Of a stretch of 24,434 nt of DNA, positions 16,243 to 23,372 are shown in pieces. The DNA lies in assembly GCA_035946955.1 (NCBI GenBank), contig DASYYE010000311.1, forward strand, positions 1 to 24,434, given 5' to 3'. Position 1 is the first letter of the stretch. Every line of letters starts with the position of its first letter. Both the position numbers and the translations under genes were made by a program. The stretch comes from DASYYE01 sp035946955 (lineage in GTDB: Bacteria; Actinomycetota; Actinomycetes; Streptosporangiales; Streptosporangiaceae). The notes beneath the pieces were generated by a model, which was given only the letters and a program-made list of their open reading frames with translations, did not search any database and was not told where the DNA came from.

Positions 16243-16272
16243 ATTGCGATGCAAATTGCGGCAGGCATTGCG
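16243..16272 (+). promoter_or_regulatory. three ATTGCG direct repeats, candidate SARP operator
   Basis: ATTGCG occurs at 16243-16248, 16255-16260 and 16267-16272, one every 12 bases; the first two extend to AAATTGCG. SARP-family proteins typically bind short direct repeats spaced about one helical turn (11 or 22 bases) near a -10 region. The array lies 150-180 bases upstream of the SARP start codon. The 12-base period is one base longer than the usual spacing, so autoregulation is a guess. Confidence 0.4.
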
Positions 16273-16286
16273 GCGCATGCAGCAAG

Positions 16287-16314
16287 AGCGGCCCGATCTT
16301 TTTTCTGGGCCGCT
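16287..16314 (+). other. 8-bp stem-loop upstream of the SARP gene
   Basis: AGCGGCCC (16287-16294) pairs perfectly with GGGCCGCT (16307-16314) around a 12-base loop containing six consecutive T. It starts 15 bases after the ATTGCG array and 109 bases before the SARP ATG. It could be a leader hairpin or terminator-like attenuator; the T-run is in the loop rather than after the stem, so a classical terminator is unlikely. Confidence 0.35.
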
Positions 16315-16422
16315 ATCTCGCTTACCATATGAGTGAGAACTGTCCCGCGACAGGTATTGACACAATGGAATGCTTCGGCACGACGCGTTCAGGAGCCCCT
16401 GCCCACGAGCGGTAGAAGACGC

Positions 16423-19400
16423 ATGGCGATCATGGAATTCCGGGTACTCGGGCCGGTCGAGCTCTGGTCGGCTGGACGGCAAGAGGATCTTGGGCCGGCC
16501 AGGGCACGGTCCGTGCTGGCCATGCTCTTGTTGTCGCCGGGGGCGATCGTCCCGGTCGAGTCCCTGATCGACAGGCTGTGGGACACCAACCCCCCGCCTA
16601 AGGCCAGGGAGAGCCTCTCGGTCTACATCGCCAGGCTCCGAGCAGCACTGAGGCAGGCCGTAGGCGACAGCGTCCAGTTGATGGGGCGCGCACGCGGCTA
16701 CGTACTCGAGGTCGACCCGGAAACGGTCGACGTGCACCAGTTCCGCCGGCTGCGCCGGCAGGCGGCTGCCCTGGCCGCGGCCGACGACCACGGCCAGGCC
16801 GCCATGGCCCTGCGGGAGGCGGACGGGCTCTGGCACGGCCAGGCGCTCGCGGGGATCGGCGGCGACTGGGTGGCGCGGATGCGCGACAGCCTGGAGGAGG
16901 AGCGGCGAGCGGCGATCTTTGAGCGTGTCGGCTTCGAACTCGAGCTTGGCCGCCATTCCGACCTGGTCGGGGAACTCCGCCACCTGCTGGCCCAGTACCC
17001 GCTGGACGAAACGCTCGTCGCCCACCAGATGACCGCGCTCTACCGCAGCGGCAGGCCGGCCGACGCGCTGGGTCTCTACCGGGAGACCCGCGACCACCTG
17101 GTCGAGGAGCAGGGCACCGAACCTGGGCCGGTGCTGGCCGAACTCCACCAGCGCATCCTGGCCGCTGATCCGACCCTGACGCTCAGGCGCCGTGACCAGC
17201 ACCCTGACCAGGCGGCGCCGCCGGACACCCTGCCGCCTGAGGCGTCGGAGTTCGTGGGCCGGCACACCGAACTCGGACTGCTCACCGGGGACCGGGGAAG
17301 CGCCCCCGGAGTCGCCATCATCGAGGGGATGCCGGGCGTCGGAAAGACCGCCCTTGCAGTCCGTACCGCCCGGTCGGTCTCCGGACGGTACCCAGACGGG
17401 ACTTTCTACATCAACCTCCACTCTGGCGACCCCGGGAGCGATCCGCTGGACCCGGCCGAGGCGTTGCACCGCCTGCTCCGGATGATGTCCGTGCCAGTCA
17501 CGCAGATGCCGGACACCATCGGCGACCGGGTCGCCCTGTGGAAAGCTCAGCTGAGCCGTCGCCGCGCCATCGTGATCCTCGACAACGCGACTGGGCACGA
17601 CCAGATCCGCCCGCTGCTGCCAGCCACCGGCCAGTGCCTGATCCTGGTGACGAGCCGTCGCCGGCTCGCGGGCCTTGGGGACGTGCGGACACTCACGCTT
17701 GATGTGCTGGATCCCGGCGACGCCACCAGGCTGTTCCGGCAGATCGCGGGCGAGGACCGGACTCGGGACACAGACCAGGTCAGCAAGGCTGTCGAGGCAT
17801 GTGGCCGACTGCCGCTGGCGATCGCGCTCGCGGCCAGCCGGGTCGCACACGATGCCAGGCTGAACCTGGCTGACCTGGTCGAGGAACTGTCGCAGTCCCC
17901 CGCCTGGCTGGGCGGCACCAGCGGTGCCTGCCCCGAGGTGATGTCCGCCTTTGACCTGTCCTACCAGGCGCTGGAAGCCGACCATCAGCGGTTCTTCCGG
18001 CGCCTGGGCGCCAGCCCGTGTGACTCGGTCAGCCTGGAGGCAGCGGCAGCGCTGACCGGCTGCACTCTGGCCGAGGCGGAGAAGGCCCTCGTCACGCTGC
18101 TCGACTACCACCTGCTGACGCGGACCCCCGGCGGCCAGTTCCGCTTCCACGACCTCATCCGCGGGTACGCGGCGCTGCGGGCCGGACGCGATGACCCCGA
18201 GGCCGAACAGCGGCAGGCGCTCGGCAGGCTCCTTGACTATTACCTGTACACAGCCGACTGGGCCGACCGGATCCTCCGCCCGTTCCGGCGCCACACGCCC
18301 GTGCAGGTCACGCAGGTGCCAGCCGCCAGCCCTGCCCTGGGCACGGGCGAAGGCGCGACTGGCTGGCTGGAACTGGAGTGGCGCAACATCCTGGCTGCCG
18401 CGCGGTACGCGGGCCGGCATGAATGGAAGCGCAAGTGCGCTGACCTGACCCACCTGCTGGCTGACTTCCTCGAGGTCAGCGCGTACTGGGACGAGGCGGT
18501 CCCGGCCCACACTCTTGCCCTTCAGGCCAGTCGCGACCTCGACGACCCGGCCAGGGTCGCGCGGGCGTCGCTGGCGCTCTGCACGGTGCGCCAGCAGACC
18601 GGGCGTCACGACGCAGCGCGTCAGCTCGCTGAGGAAGCCGCATCGATCTACCGGTCGCTGTCCGACCCCGGCGGCGAGGCCCAGGCCATCGACCAGCTCG
18701 GCCTCACCTACCAGCGCACTGCCCGGTCCCGTGAGGCACTGGCCTACTTCCGCGAGGCACGGCTTCTCTACCTCGAAGCCGGTGACCAGCGCGGCGTCGG
18801 CGACGCCCTGAGCCATTCGGGGATCGCCTCCTGGCACCTTGGGCGCTACCCGGAGGCCACGGCCCACCTGCGCGACGCACTGTCGCTGTACCGCGGGGCC
18901 GGTGACCGGCGCGGGGAGGCGAAGACCCTCAACAACCTGGGCAGGATCCATCTGTACCGCGGCTACCACCGCGACGCGCTCGACGCCTACCAGCAGTCGC
19001 TGGAGATCTTCCGTGAGATAGGCGGAGCGCAGAACGAGGCGATCCTGTACCACAACATCGGTGGCGTGCACCTCTACAAGGGCAGCTTTGAGGAAGCCCT
19101 GGCCGCCTGCAGACGGGCACTCGCCATCTACCGCAGCATCGGCGACCTCCCCGACGAAGCGGACGTGCTCAACGACATGGGCGACATCTACCAGAGCGCG
19201 GCCTGCTACGACGAGGCGCTGGTCCACCACCAGAAGGCCCGGCTGATCGCCGAGGAGATCGGCGACCTGTCCCAGCAACTGATCGCGCTGCGCAAGGTCG
19301 CCGATATCTACCGCTGCTCGGGCCAGTACGACGAGGCGTTCGGTCACTACGACACGGCCCTGCGGCTCGCCCGCGAGGTCGGCGACCCGTATGAGGAAGG

Positions 19401-19587
19401 CAAGATCCTCGAAGGGATCGCGGAGTCGACGCTGAGCACCCAGCAGCCCGCCGCAGCGCGGATTGTCTTCCTGCAGGCACTGGACATCTTCGAACGGCTC
19501 GGCGTGCCCGAGGCGGAGGCGGCACGGATCCGCATAGAGACCATCGACCCAGCCTTCGGTCTGCGCCTCACCAAGTCCGCGTCTTAG
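16423..19587 (+). CDS. AfsR/SARP-family transcriptional activator with NB-ARC and TPR domains
   Basis: This 1054-residue regulator has the full AfsR architecture. A winged-helix DNA-binding domain (about 5-92) begins FRVLGPVELWSAGRQEDLG and includes SLIDRLWDTNPPPKARESL. The BTAD domain (about 98-242) includes VDVHQFRRLRRQA and ALYRSGRPADALGLYRETR. An NB-ARC ATPase (about 275-560) has Walker A GMPGVGKT (302-309) and Walker B RRAIVILDNA (about 378-387). About eight 40-residue tetratricopeptide repeats (about 705-1045) follow, such as ALNNLGRIHLYRG-like units. Such proteins activate secondary-metabolite or developmental genes by binding direct repeats near -10 regions, with ATP binding and TPR contacts modulating activity. 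ATG 16423 gives the family N-terminus; an upstream in-frame start at 16333 would add 30 residues with no recognisable content. Its neighbours contain no biosynthetic cluster, so the nearest plausible target is the NO synthase gene downstream. Confidence 0.92.
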   Translation: MAIMEFRVLGPVELWSAGRQEDLGPARARSVLAMLLLSPGAIVPVESLIDRLWDTNPPPKARESLSVYIARLRAALRQAVGDSVQLMGRARGYVLEVDPETVDVHQFRRLRRQAAALAAADDHGQAAMALREADGLWHGQALAGIGGDWVARMRDSLEEERRAAIFERVGFELELGRHSDLVGELRHLLAQYPLDETLVAHQMTALYRSGRPADALGLYRETRDHLVEEQGTEPGPVLAELHQRILAADPTLTLRRRDQHPDQAAPPDTLPPEASEFVGRHTELGLLTGDRGSAPGVAIIEGMPGVGKTALAVRTARSVSGRYPDGTFYINLHSGDPGSDPLDPAEALHRLLRMMSVPVTQMPDTIGDRVALWKAQLSRRRAIVILDNATGHDQIRPLLPATGQCLILVTSRRRLAGLGDVRTLTLDVLDPGDATRLFRQIAGEDRTRDTDQVSKAVEACGRLPLAIALAASRVAHDARLNLADLVEELSQSPAWLGGTSGACPEVMSAFDLSYQALEADHQRFFRRLGASPCDSVSLEAAAALTGCTLAEAEKALVTLLDYHLLTRTPGGQFRFHDLIRGYAALRAGRDDPEAEQRQALGRLLDYYLYTADWADRILRPFRRHTPVQVTQVPAASPALGTGEGATGWLELEWRNILAAARYAGRHEWKRKCADLTHLLADFLEVSAYWDEAVPAHTLALQASRDLDDPARVARASLALCTVRQQTGRHDAARQLAEEAASIYRSLSDPGGEAQAIDQLGLTYQRTARSREALAYFREARLLYLEAGDQRGVGDALSHSGIASWHLGRYPEATAHLRDALSLYRGAGDRRGEAKTLNNLGRIHLYRGYHRDALDAYQQSLEIFREIGGAQNEAILYHNIGGVHLYKGSFEEALAACRRALAIYRSIGDLPDEADVLNDMGDIYQSAACYDEALVHHQKARLIAEEIGDLSQQLIALRKVADIYRCSGQYDEAFGHYDTALRLAREVGDPYEEGKILEGIAESTLSTQQPAAARIVFLQALDIFERLGVPEAEAARIRIETIDPAFGLRLTKSAS

Positions 19588-19659
19588 GCAGCGTGCTGCC
19601 GACCGTCCGGGGAGACAGCCGGTACTCCTTGTAACCATCAAGGTCGACAGCACGCTGCC
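19587..19659 (+). terminator. long inverted repeat after the SARP gene, probable terminator
   Basis: GGCAGCGTGCTG (19587-19598) pairs perfectly with CAGCACGCTGCC (19648-19659). After one C/A mismatch, five further pairs extend the stem (19600-19604 with 19642-19646), giving 17 of 18 positions. The first base of the left arm is the last base of the SARP stop codon. The 37-base loop is large for an intrinsic terminator, but the position right at the stop codon supports that role and suggests that the NO synthase gene has its own promoter. The remaining 219 bases to the NO synthase start contain no gene I can support. Confidence 0.55.
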
Positions 19660-19878
19660 CGGTCGGGCGAGCCCCGGCTCTTGGGCTGCCCACCTGACCT
19701 GGGGAGCAAGGCAGTCGTCAAGGCGACTGCAACCCAGGTGTCCAGGCTGGAAACAGAGAAAAGCTGCGCGGTCCCCGCCGGGGAGGTCAGCGCCCGGAGC
19801 CACATCCGGCACGTCCAGCCCGTTGGCCCGCGCGAGACGAGCCCGGGCTGATGCCCGCGCCAACTCTGGGAGGCCTCC

Positions 19879-21231
19879 GTGGTAGCGAGCCAGGACCAAT
19901 ACCTTCCGCAACCCCGCAGGCGCAGGCCCGGGCGTGGCTGGCAGCGCAGCCGCCCCCGTGACATGGAACCGAACAGGTCCTCCAGTGTGGTCCGGCCGGT
20001 CCAGGCCTCCCCCACAGTGGCCGGAACCACTACCGCCCTCGCCGCGGACCTCGGCGCACTGCGGGCTGGACGGCCCCTGGTGGCGGCCGATGAGTTCGCC
20101 CTGGACAGCCTGATCACCACCGCCGAGCGGTTCATCACCTTGTTCTATAGCGAGAACCGGCTGGGAGACCCCGACCTGCGGCGGCGGCAGGTCCGCCGGG
20201 AGATCGAGACGACTGGCACCTACTGGCACACCCCCGCCGAGCTGACCTTCGGTGCCCGTGTCGCGTGGCGCAACAGCTCGCGGTGCATCGGGCGGCTGTA
20301 CTGGCACAGCCTGCGGGTGCGTGACCGCCGGGAGGTCACCGCGGCAGCCGACATCGCTGACGAGTCGGCTGAGCACCTGCGCGAGGCCACCAACGACGGC
20401 CGGATCCGGCCGGTGATCACTGTGTTCGCGCCCGACGCGCCAGGGCGGCCAGGCCCGCGGATCCTCAGCCCCCAAGTGGTCCGCTACGCCGGCTACCAAT
20501 GCTCCAACGGCACCGTCATAGGTGACCCCGGGAGCGTGGACACCACCAGTCTTGCCCTCGACCTTGGCTGGCGCGGCGGCCGGCCCCGGGGCCGGTTCGA
20601 CATCCTGCCCCTGATCATCCGGGAGCCAGGGGCCATGCCCACACTGCACGAGCTGCCCACGGACGTGGTCGTGGAGGTCCCGATCAGCCACCCGATGTTC
20701 GGCTGGTTCGCCGACCTGGGCCTGCGGTGGTACGCCGTGCCAGTGATCAGCGACATGTACCTGGACATCGGCGGTGTGTGCTACCCCGCCGCACCCTTCA
20801 ACGGCTGGTACATGTGCACCGAGATCGGGTCGCGTGACCTGGGTGACACGGCGCGGTACAACCAGCTCCCGGTGGTCGCCCAGCGCATGGGGCTGTCCAC
20901 GTCCAACGACCGGACCCTGTGGAAGGACAAGGCCATGACCGAGCTCAACCTGGCGGTCCTGCACTCGTTCTCCGCCGCCGGGGTGACCCTCGCGGACCAC
21001 CACACCGAGTCGGAGCGATTCCTCCAGCACCTGGCCAGGGAGGAGCGCCACGGCCGGCAGTGCCCGGCGGACTGGACGTGGATCGTGCCGCCTGCCGCGT
21101 CGTCCACGACCCCGGTCTTCCACCGCTACTACGAGGACTTCGACCAGACGCCGAACTTCTACCGGCACCCCACGCCCACGCGGCTGCGGCCGGTCATCCC
21201 CTACGACGCCCAGCCGGAACCGGCCGCGTGA
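19879..21231 (+). CDS. nos: bacterial nitric oxide synthase, oxygenase domain
   Basis: This enzyme oxidises L-arginine to citrulline and nitric oxide on a heme-thiolate centre. The family signature is clear: WRNSSRCIGRLYW with the heme-ligand Cys136, QVVRYAGYQCSNGTVIGDP, FDILPLIIREPG, and PFNGWYMCTEIGSRDL with substrate-binding Glu315. The pterin and dimer region follows with NDRTLWKDKAMTELNLAVLHS, HHTESERFLQHLAREERHG, WTWIVPPAAS and YYEDFDQTPNF. No reductase domain is attached, as in other bacterial NOS, so electrons must come from a separate flavoprotein. GTG 19879 has an excellent GGGAGG five bases upstream and gives 450 residues, which is about 60 more than usual. The extra basic N-terminus is unrecognised, and ATG 19963 would give 422 residues. 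The gene ends 20 bases from the convergent DivIVA-like gene. Confidence 0.95.
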   Translation: MVASQDQYLPQPRRRRPGRGWQRSRPRDMEPNRSSSVVRPVQASPTVAGTTTALAADLGALRAGRPLVAADEFALDSLITTAERFITLFYSENRLGDPDLRRRQVRREIETTGTYWHTPAELTFGARVAWRNSSRCIGRLYWHSLRVRDRREVTAAADIADESAEHLREATNDGRIRPVITVFAPDAPGRPGPRILSPQVVRYAGYQCSNGTVIGDPGSVDTTSLALDLGWRGGRPRGRFDILPLIIREPGAMPTLHELPTDVVVEVPISHPMFGWFADLGLRWYAVPVISDMYLDIGGVCYPAAPFNGWYMCTEIGSRDLGDTARYNQLPVVAQRMGLSTSNDRTLWKDKAMTELNLAVLHSFSAAGVTLADHHTESERFLQHLAREERHGRQCPADWTWIVPPAASSTTPVFHRYYEDFDQTPNFYRHPTPTRLRPVIPYDAQPEPAA

Positions 21232-21251
21232 CACGGAGCCGGTGCGCCGCA

Positions 21252-21971
21252 TCAACGCCCGATGCTCCACTGGTCGGCGTGGCCGTTCAGCTGGTGCCCG
21301 TTTGACGGCTCGTGCCCGTTGGCAGCTTCGGCGAACGAGGCCGCGTCCTTGCGCTCCCACTCCTCGATACCGCGCAGGATCCCCTCCGTGTAGGCACGCA
21401 GGTGAGCACGGTAGACCTCGCTGAAGGTACGCAGGTACGCCAGCTCGGCGTTTGCGGCCTGCCGCTCGTTGTCGGTCAGCGGTGGCGCTGGGACGCTGAG
21501 CGCGGAAACGGCCGCGTCACGGGCCCTTGCGTGCGCCTCCTCCAGGATCATGTCCGAGTAGTGCTGCGCCTCGGTCATCATCTCGTCGCGGCGCCGCTTG
21601 GCCTCCTGGGTGACCCGGCTGCTGTACGCCTGGGCGTCGGCCACGTACCTGTCGGCGGTGACCTGTGCGGTGGACAGGATCCGCACCGCGTGCACGTGCG
21701 CGTCGGCCTCACCGAACAGCACCGACGACTCGCCGTTGCCGTTGACCTCGCCGGCGATGACCCTCCGGCGGAGGCGCTGGACGTCCTGCCACAGCGACGA
21801 CCGCTCGTTCACCAAACGCACGAACTCGGCGTGCACTGTGCGCAGGAACTCCCGGACCGGCTCTTCCTCGAAGCCGCGCCGCCCCATCCGCGTCAGGGGG
21901 AAGGTGACGGTCTGCAGGTCATCGGGAGTAAGCCTGTTCTCCTCGTCGAACCATGCTGCTGGTGTTGTCAC
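21252..21971 (-). CDS. DivIVA-domain coiled-coil protein
   Basis: This 239-residue protein has an N-terminal DivIVA-like segment: LTPDDLQTVTFPLTRMGRRG, then FEEEPVREFLRTVHAEFVRL (about 13-60). A long charged helix rich in Ala, Glu and Arg follows (about 85-165), then a second helical block ending EGILRGIEEWERK. The tail is flexible and Asn/Gly/His-rich (NGHEPSNGHQLNGH). DivIVA proteins form membrane-curvature-sensing scaffolds at poles and septa, and actinomycetes carry several paralogues. The start GTG 21971 overlaps the TGA of the flavohaemoglobin gene (GTGA) and has GGAG six bases before it, so it is preferred over GTG 21983. It is the second gene of a two-gene operon, and whether the scaffold places the NO enzymes in the cell is open. 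Confidence 0.82.
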   Translation of the reverse strand: MTTPAAWFDEENRLTPDDLQTVTFPLTRMGRRGFEEEPVREFLRTVHAEFVRLVNERSSLWQDVQRLRRRVIAGEVNGNGESSVLFGEADAHVHAVRILSTAQVTADRYVADAQAYSSRVTQEAKRRRDEMMTEAQHYSDMILEEAHARARDAAVSALSVPAPPLTDNERQAANAELAYLRTFSEVYRAHLRAYTEGILRGIEEWERKDAASFAEAANGHEPSNGHQLNGHADQWSIGR

Positions 21972-23086
21972 GACTCGCTCCACCCGAAATCCTCGATGTG
22001 TATCTGGTCCCGCGACATGCCCCCTGAGGTCAGCCGGGCAAGGGTGTCCTGGACCATCTCGGTCGGGCCGACCACGTATGCCTCACGCCCTGACCAGTCG
22101 CCGAACCGGGCCACCACGTCTGGCACGCGGCCCGACTCGCCTGAATACCTGGAGTCGCCTGACACCACGGGTGTCACGGTCAGCCACGAGTGCTGGGCGG
22201 CCATCTTCTCCAGGTCTTCCAGGTCATAGAGCCCGTCGGCGGTCCGCGCTCCGAAGAACAGGTGCACCTTCGGTGGCCGCTGGATGGCTGTGAGCTGTTC
22301 GAGAATGGCTTTGAGCGGGGCCAGCCCAGTGCTTCCCGCCACGAACAACAGGTCTCGGCTGGGAATGGGCTGGGGCAGTGTGAGCACCCCGACGGGGGGC
22401 CCTATCCGCAACTCGGTGTCCGCGATCGTGGCGCTCGTCAGCGCCATGCTGACCGCGCCGCCATCGACCAGCCGGACGTGGAACTGCAGCAGCCCGTCCT
22501 GACGCGGCGCGTTCGCGATGGAGTAGTAGCGCCACAGCCGCTGGCGGTGGGGGGACTCGATCGCCACGGACTGTCCTGGCAGGTATTCCAAGCGCGGCTC
22601 GGGCCGGACGGTCAGCACCGACACGTCGTAGGTCCGCCGTTCGTAGCCCACGACCTTGCCCCGCCACCAGGCCGGCCGTTCTCGCTCGTCCTCCCGCGCC
22701 GCATTGGACATGACGGAGGCGACGATGTCGTAGGCCGCCCGCCAGTCGGCTGCCAGCTCCGGCGTCCAGGCCGGCCCGGAGAAGTGCTCAATGGTGGCCA
22801 GCAGGACGGCGCCCACCGCGCCGTAGTGCTCGGCGACGGCACCGAACTTGCGGTGGTCACGGCCAAGTCCCTGGAGGAATGCGGTCAGCTGATCCACACG
22901 GTCGACCTGGGAAATGATCTTCACCAGCGCGTCCATGAAGTGGCCGCGCTGCGATGCCATCGACACCGGGAACAGGTCCCGGACCTCCGGGTGCCTGATG
23001 AACAGGTCGGAATAAAAGAACAGCGGCACCTCATCGCCGTGCATGGCGACACGCGAGATGCTCTCCCGAAGCCGGGCGACGTCCAA
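21968..23086 (-). CDS. flavohaemoglobin-like globin/ferredoxin-reductase fusion (putative NO dioxygenase)
   Basis: This 372-residue fusion has a globin domain (1-135), an FAD-binding domain (about 142-240) and an NAD(P)-binding domain (about 245-366). In the globin, FFYSDLFIRHPEVRDLFP holds the expected B10 Tyr25 and CD1 Phe39. His78 in GRDHRKFGAVAEHY is the probable proximal heme ligand, with Tyr88 beside it. The FAD motif is RYYSIANAP (186-194) and the NAD motif is GSTGLAPLKAIL (251-262). Family members convert NO plus oxygen to nitrate with NAD(P)H. The start is TTG 23086: an in-frame TGA sits two codons upstream, and GAGAGG is present eight bases before it. It lies on the opposite strand from the NO synthase in the same locus, so it may remove NO or act as an electron donor to that enzyme. 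Confidence 0.9.
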   Translation of the reverse strand: MDVARLRESISRVAMHGDEVPLFFYSDLFIRHPEVRDLFPVSMASQRGHFMDALVKIISQVDRVDQLTAFLQGLGRDHRKFGAVAEHYGAVGAVLLATIEHFSGPAWTPELAADWRAAYDIVASVMSNAAREDERERPAWWRGKVVGYERRTYDVSVLTVRPEPRLEYLPGQSVAIESPHRQRLWRYYSIANAPRQDGLLQFHVRLVDGGAVSMALTSATIADTELRIGPPVGVLTLPQPIPSRDLLFVAGSTGLAPLKAILEQLTAIQRPPKVHLFFGARTADGLYDLEDLEKMAAQHSWLTVTPVVSGDSRYSGESGRVPDVVARFGDWSGREAYVVGPTEMVQDTLARLTSGGMSRDQIHIEDFGWSES

Positions 23087-23222
23087 CGTTCACGCCTCTC
23101 TCCGCCGTCGCCACCCAGCTGATTGGTCCCGGGCATGGTGACCTCCGCCTAGAGCCGATCAAACCGATGACGGTGTCCATGTCAGTTGCACGACAACTCT
23201 CAGGCAAGTTGCAGCGCAAGAC

Positions 23223-23240
23223 ATCGGTCAGCTGACCGAT
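23223..23240. promoter_or_regulatory. perfect 18-bp palindrome upstream of the flavohaemoglobin gene
   Basis: ATCGGTCAGCTGACCGAT is an exact palindrome with no spacer, 137 bases upstream of the TTG start of the flavohaemoglobin gene. On the minus strand it is followed by further short dyads (TTGC-GCT-GCAA, GTTG-TCGTG-CAAC) and a TTGCCT / 17 bases / TGACAT pair that could be a weak promoter. This is the form of a dimeric-repressor operator. I do not recognise the consensus of a known NO-responsive regulator in it. Confidence 0.5.
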
Positions 23241-23252
23241 ATTTAAGCTGGG

Positions 23253-23372
23253 CCCCGCGAGCCGAAGGGCGCGGCGCTGTCTGGACTGAGGAGCGAGGAG
23301 CGAGCGCAGCGAGCGCGGGAGCGACGAAGGAAGACAGTGCCTTCAGGCGCCCGGAGGCGAGCGGGACTAGCA
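23253..23372. repeat. palindromic REP/MITE-like element, copy 2 (intergenic)
   Basis: This 120-base element matches the repeat inside jetC (9712-9813) in inverse orientation. Its core is bracketed by a 9-bp inverted repeat with one G-U pair (23274-23282 with 23332-23340). Between the arms lie GAGCGAGGAGCGAG and a GAGCGCAGCGAGCGC-type stretch, part of which is missing from copy 1. Outer GGGCGC/GCGCCC blocks can extend the hairpin. The right end runs over the stop codon of the PrmC-related gene (23367-23369). No transposase is encoded; short highly palindromic elements of this kind are normally non-autonomous. Confidence 0.7.

Larger units (their letters stand above)
15655..16422. promoter_or_regulatory. 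768-base divergent regulatory region ahead of the SARP gene
   Basis: No convincing protein gene is present. Visible elements are: near-palindrome GTCTGCAGAC (15694-15703) in the leader of the small minus-strand gene; dyad ATGCCG-ATC-CGGCAT (15826-15840); a nested pair of stems at 15943-15980 with the sense of the SARP gene; three ATTGCG hexamers at exact 12-base spacing (16243, 16255, 16267); a perfect 8-bp stem AGCGGCCC/GGGCCGCT with a T-rich loop (16287-16314); and a TTGACA at 16357-16362 without a matching -10. The local composition is less GC-rich than the genes, as expected for a promoter region. Confidence 0.5.

Noticed and set aside
19638..20138. Minus-strand frame before and inside nos with a partly protein-like look
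   Set aside because: It overlaps the conserved NOS coding region, has no ribosome binding site and no recognisable family. It is best explained as antisense of GC-rich coding DNA.
16174..21360. Very long open frame (1728 codons) on the minus strand
   Set aside because: It runs antisense through the SARP and NOS genes and has no recognisable domain. Its Arg/Pro/Val-rich composition is typical of the mirror frame of GC-rich genes.
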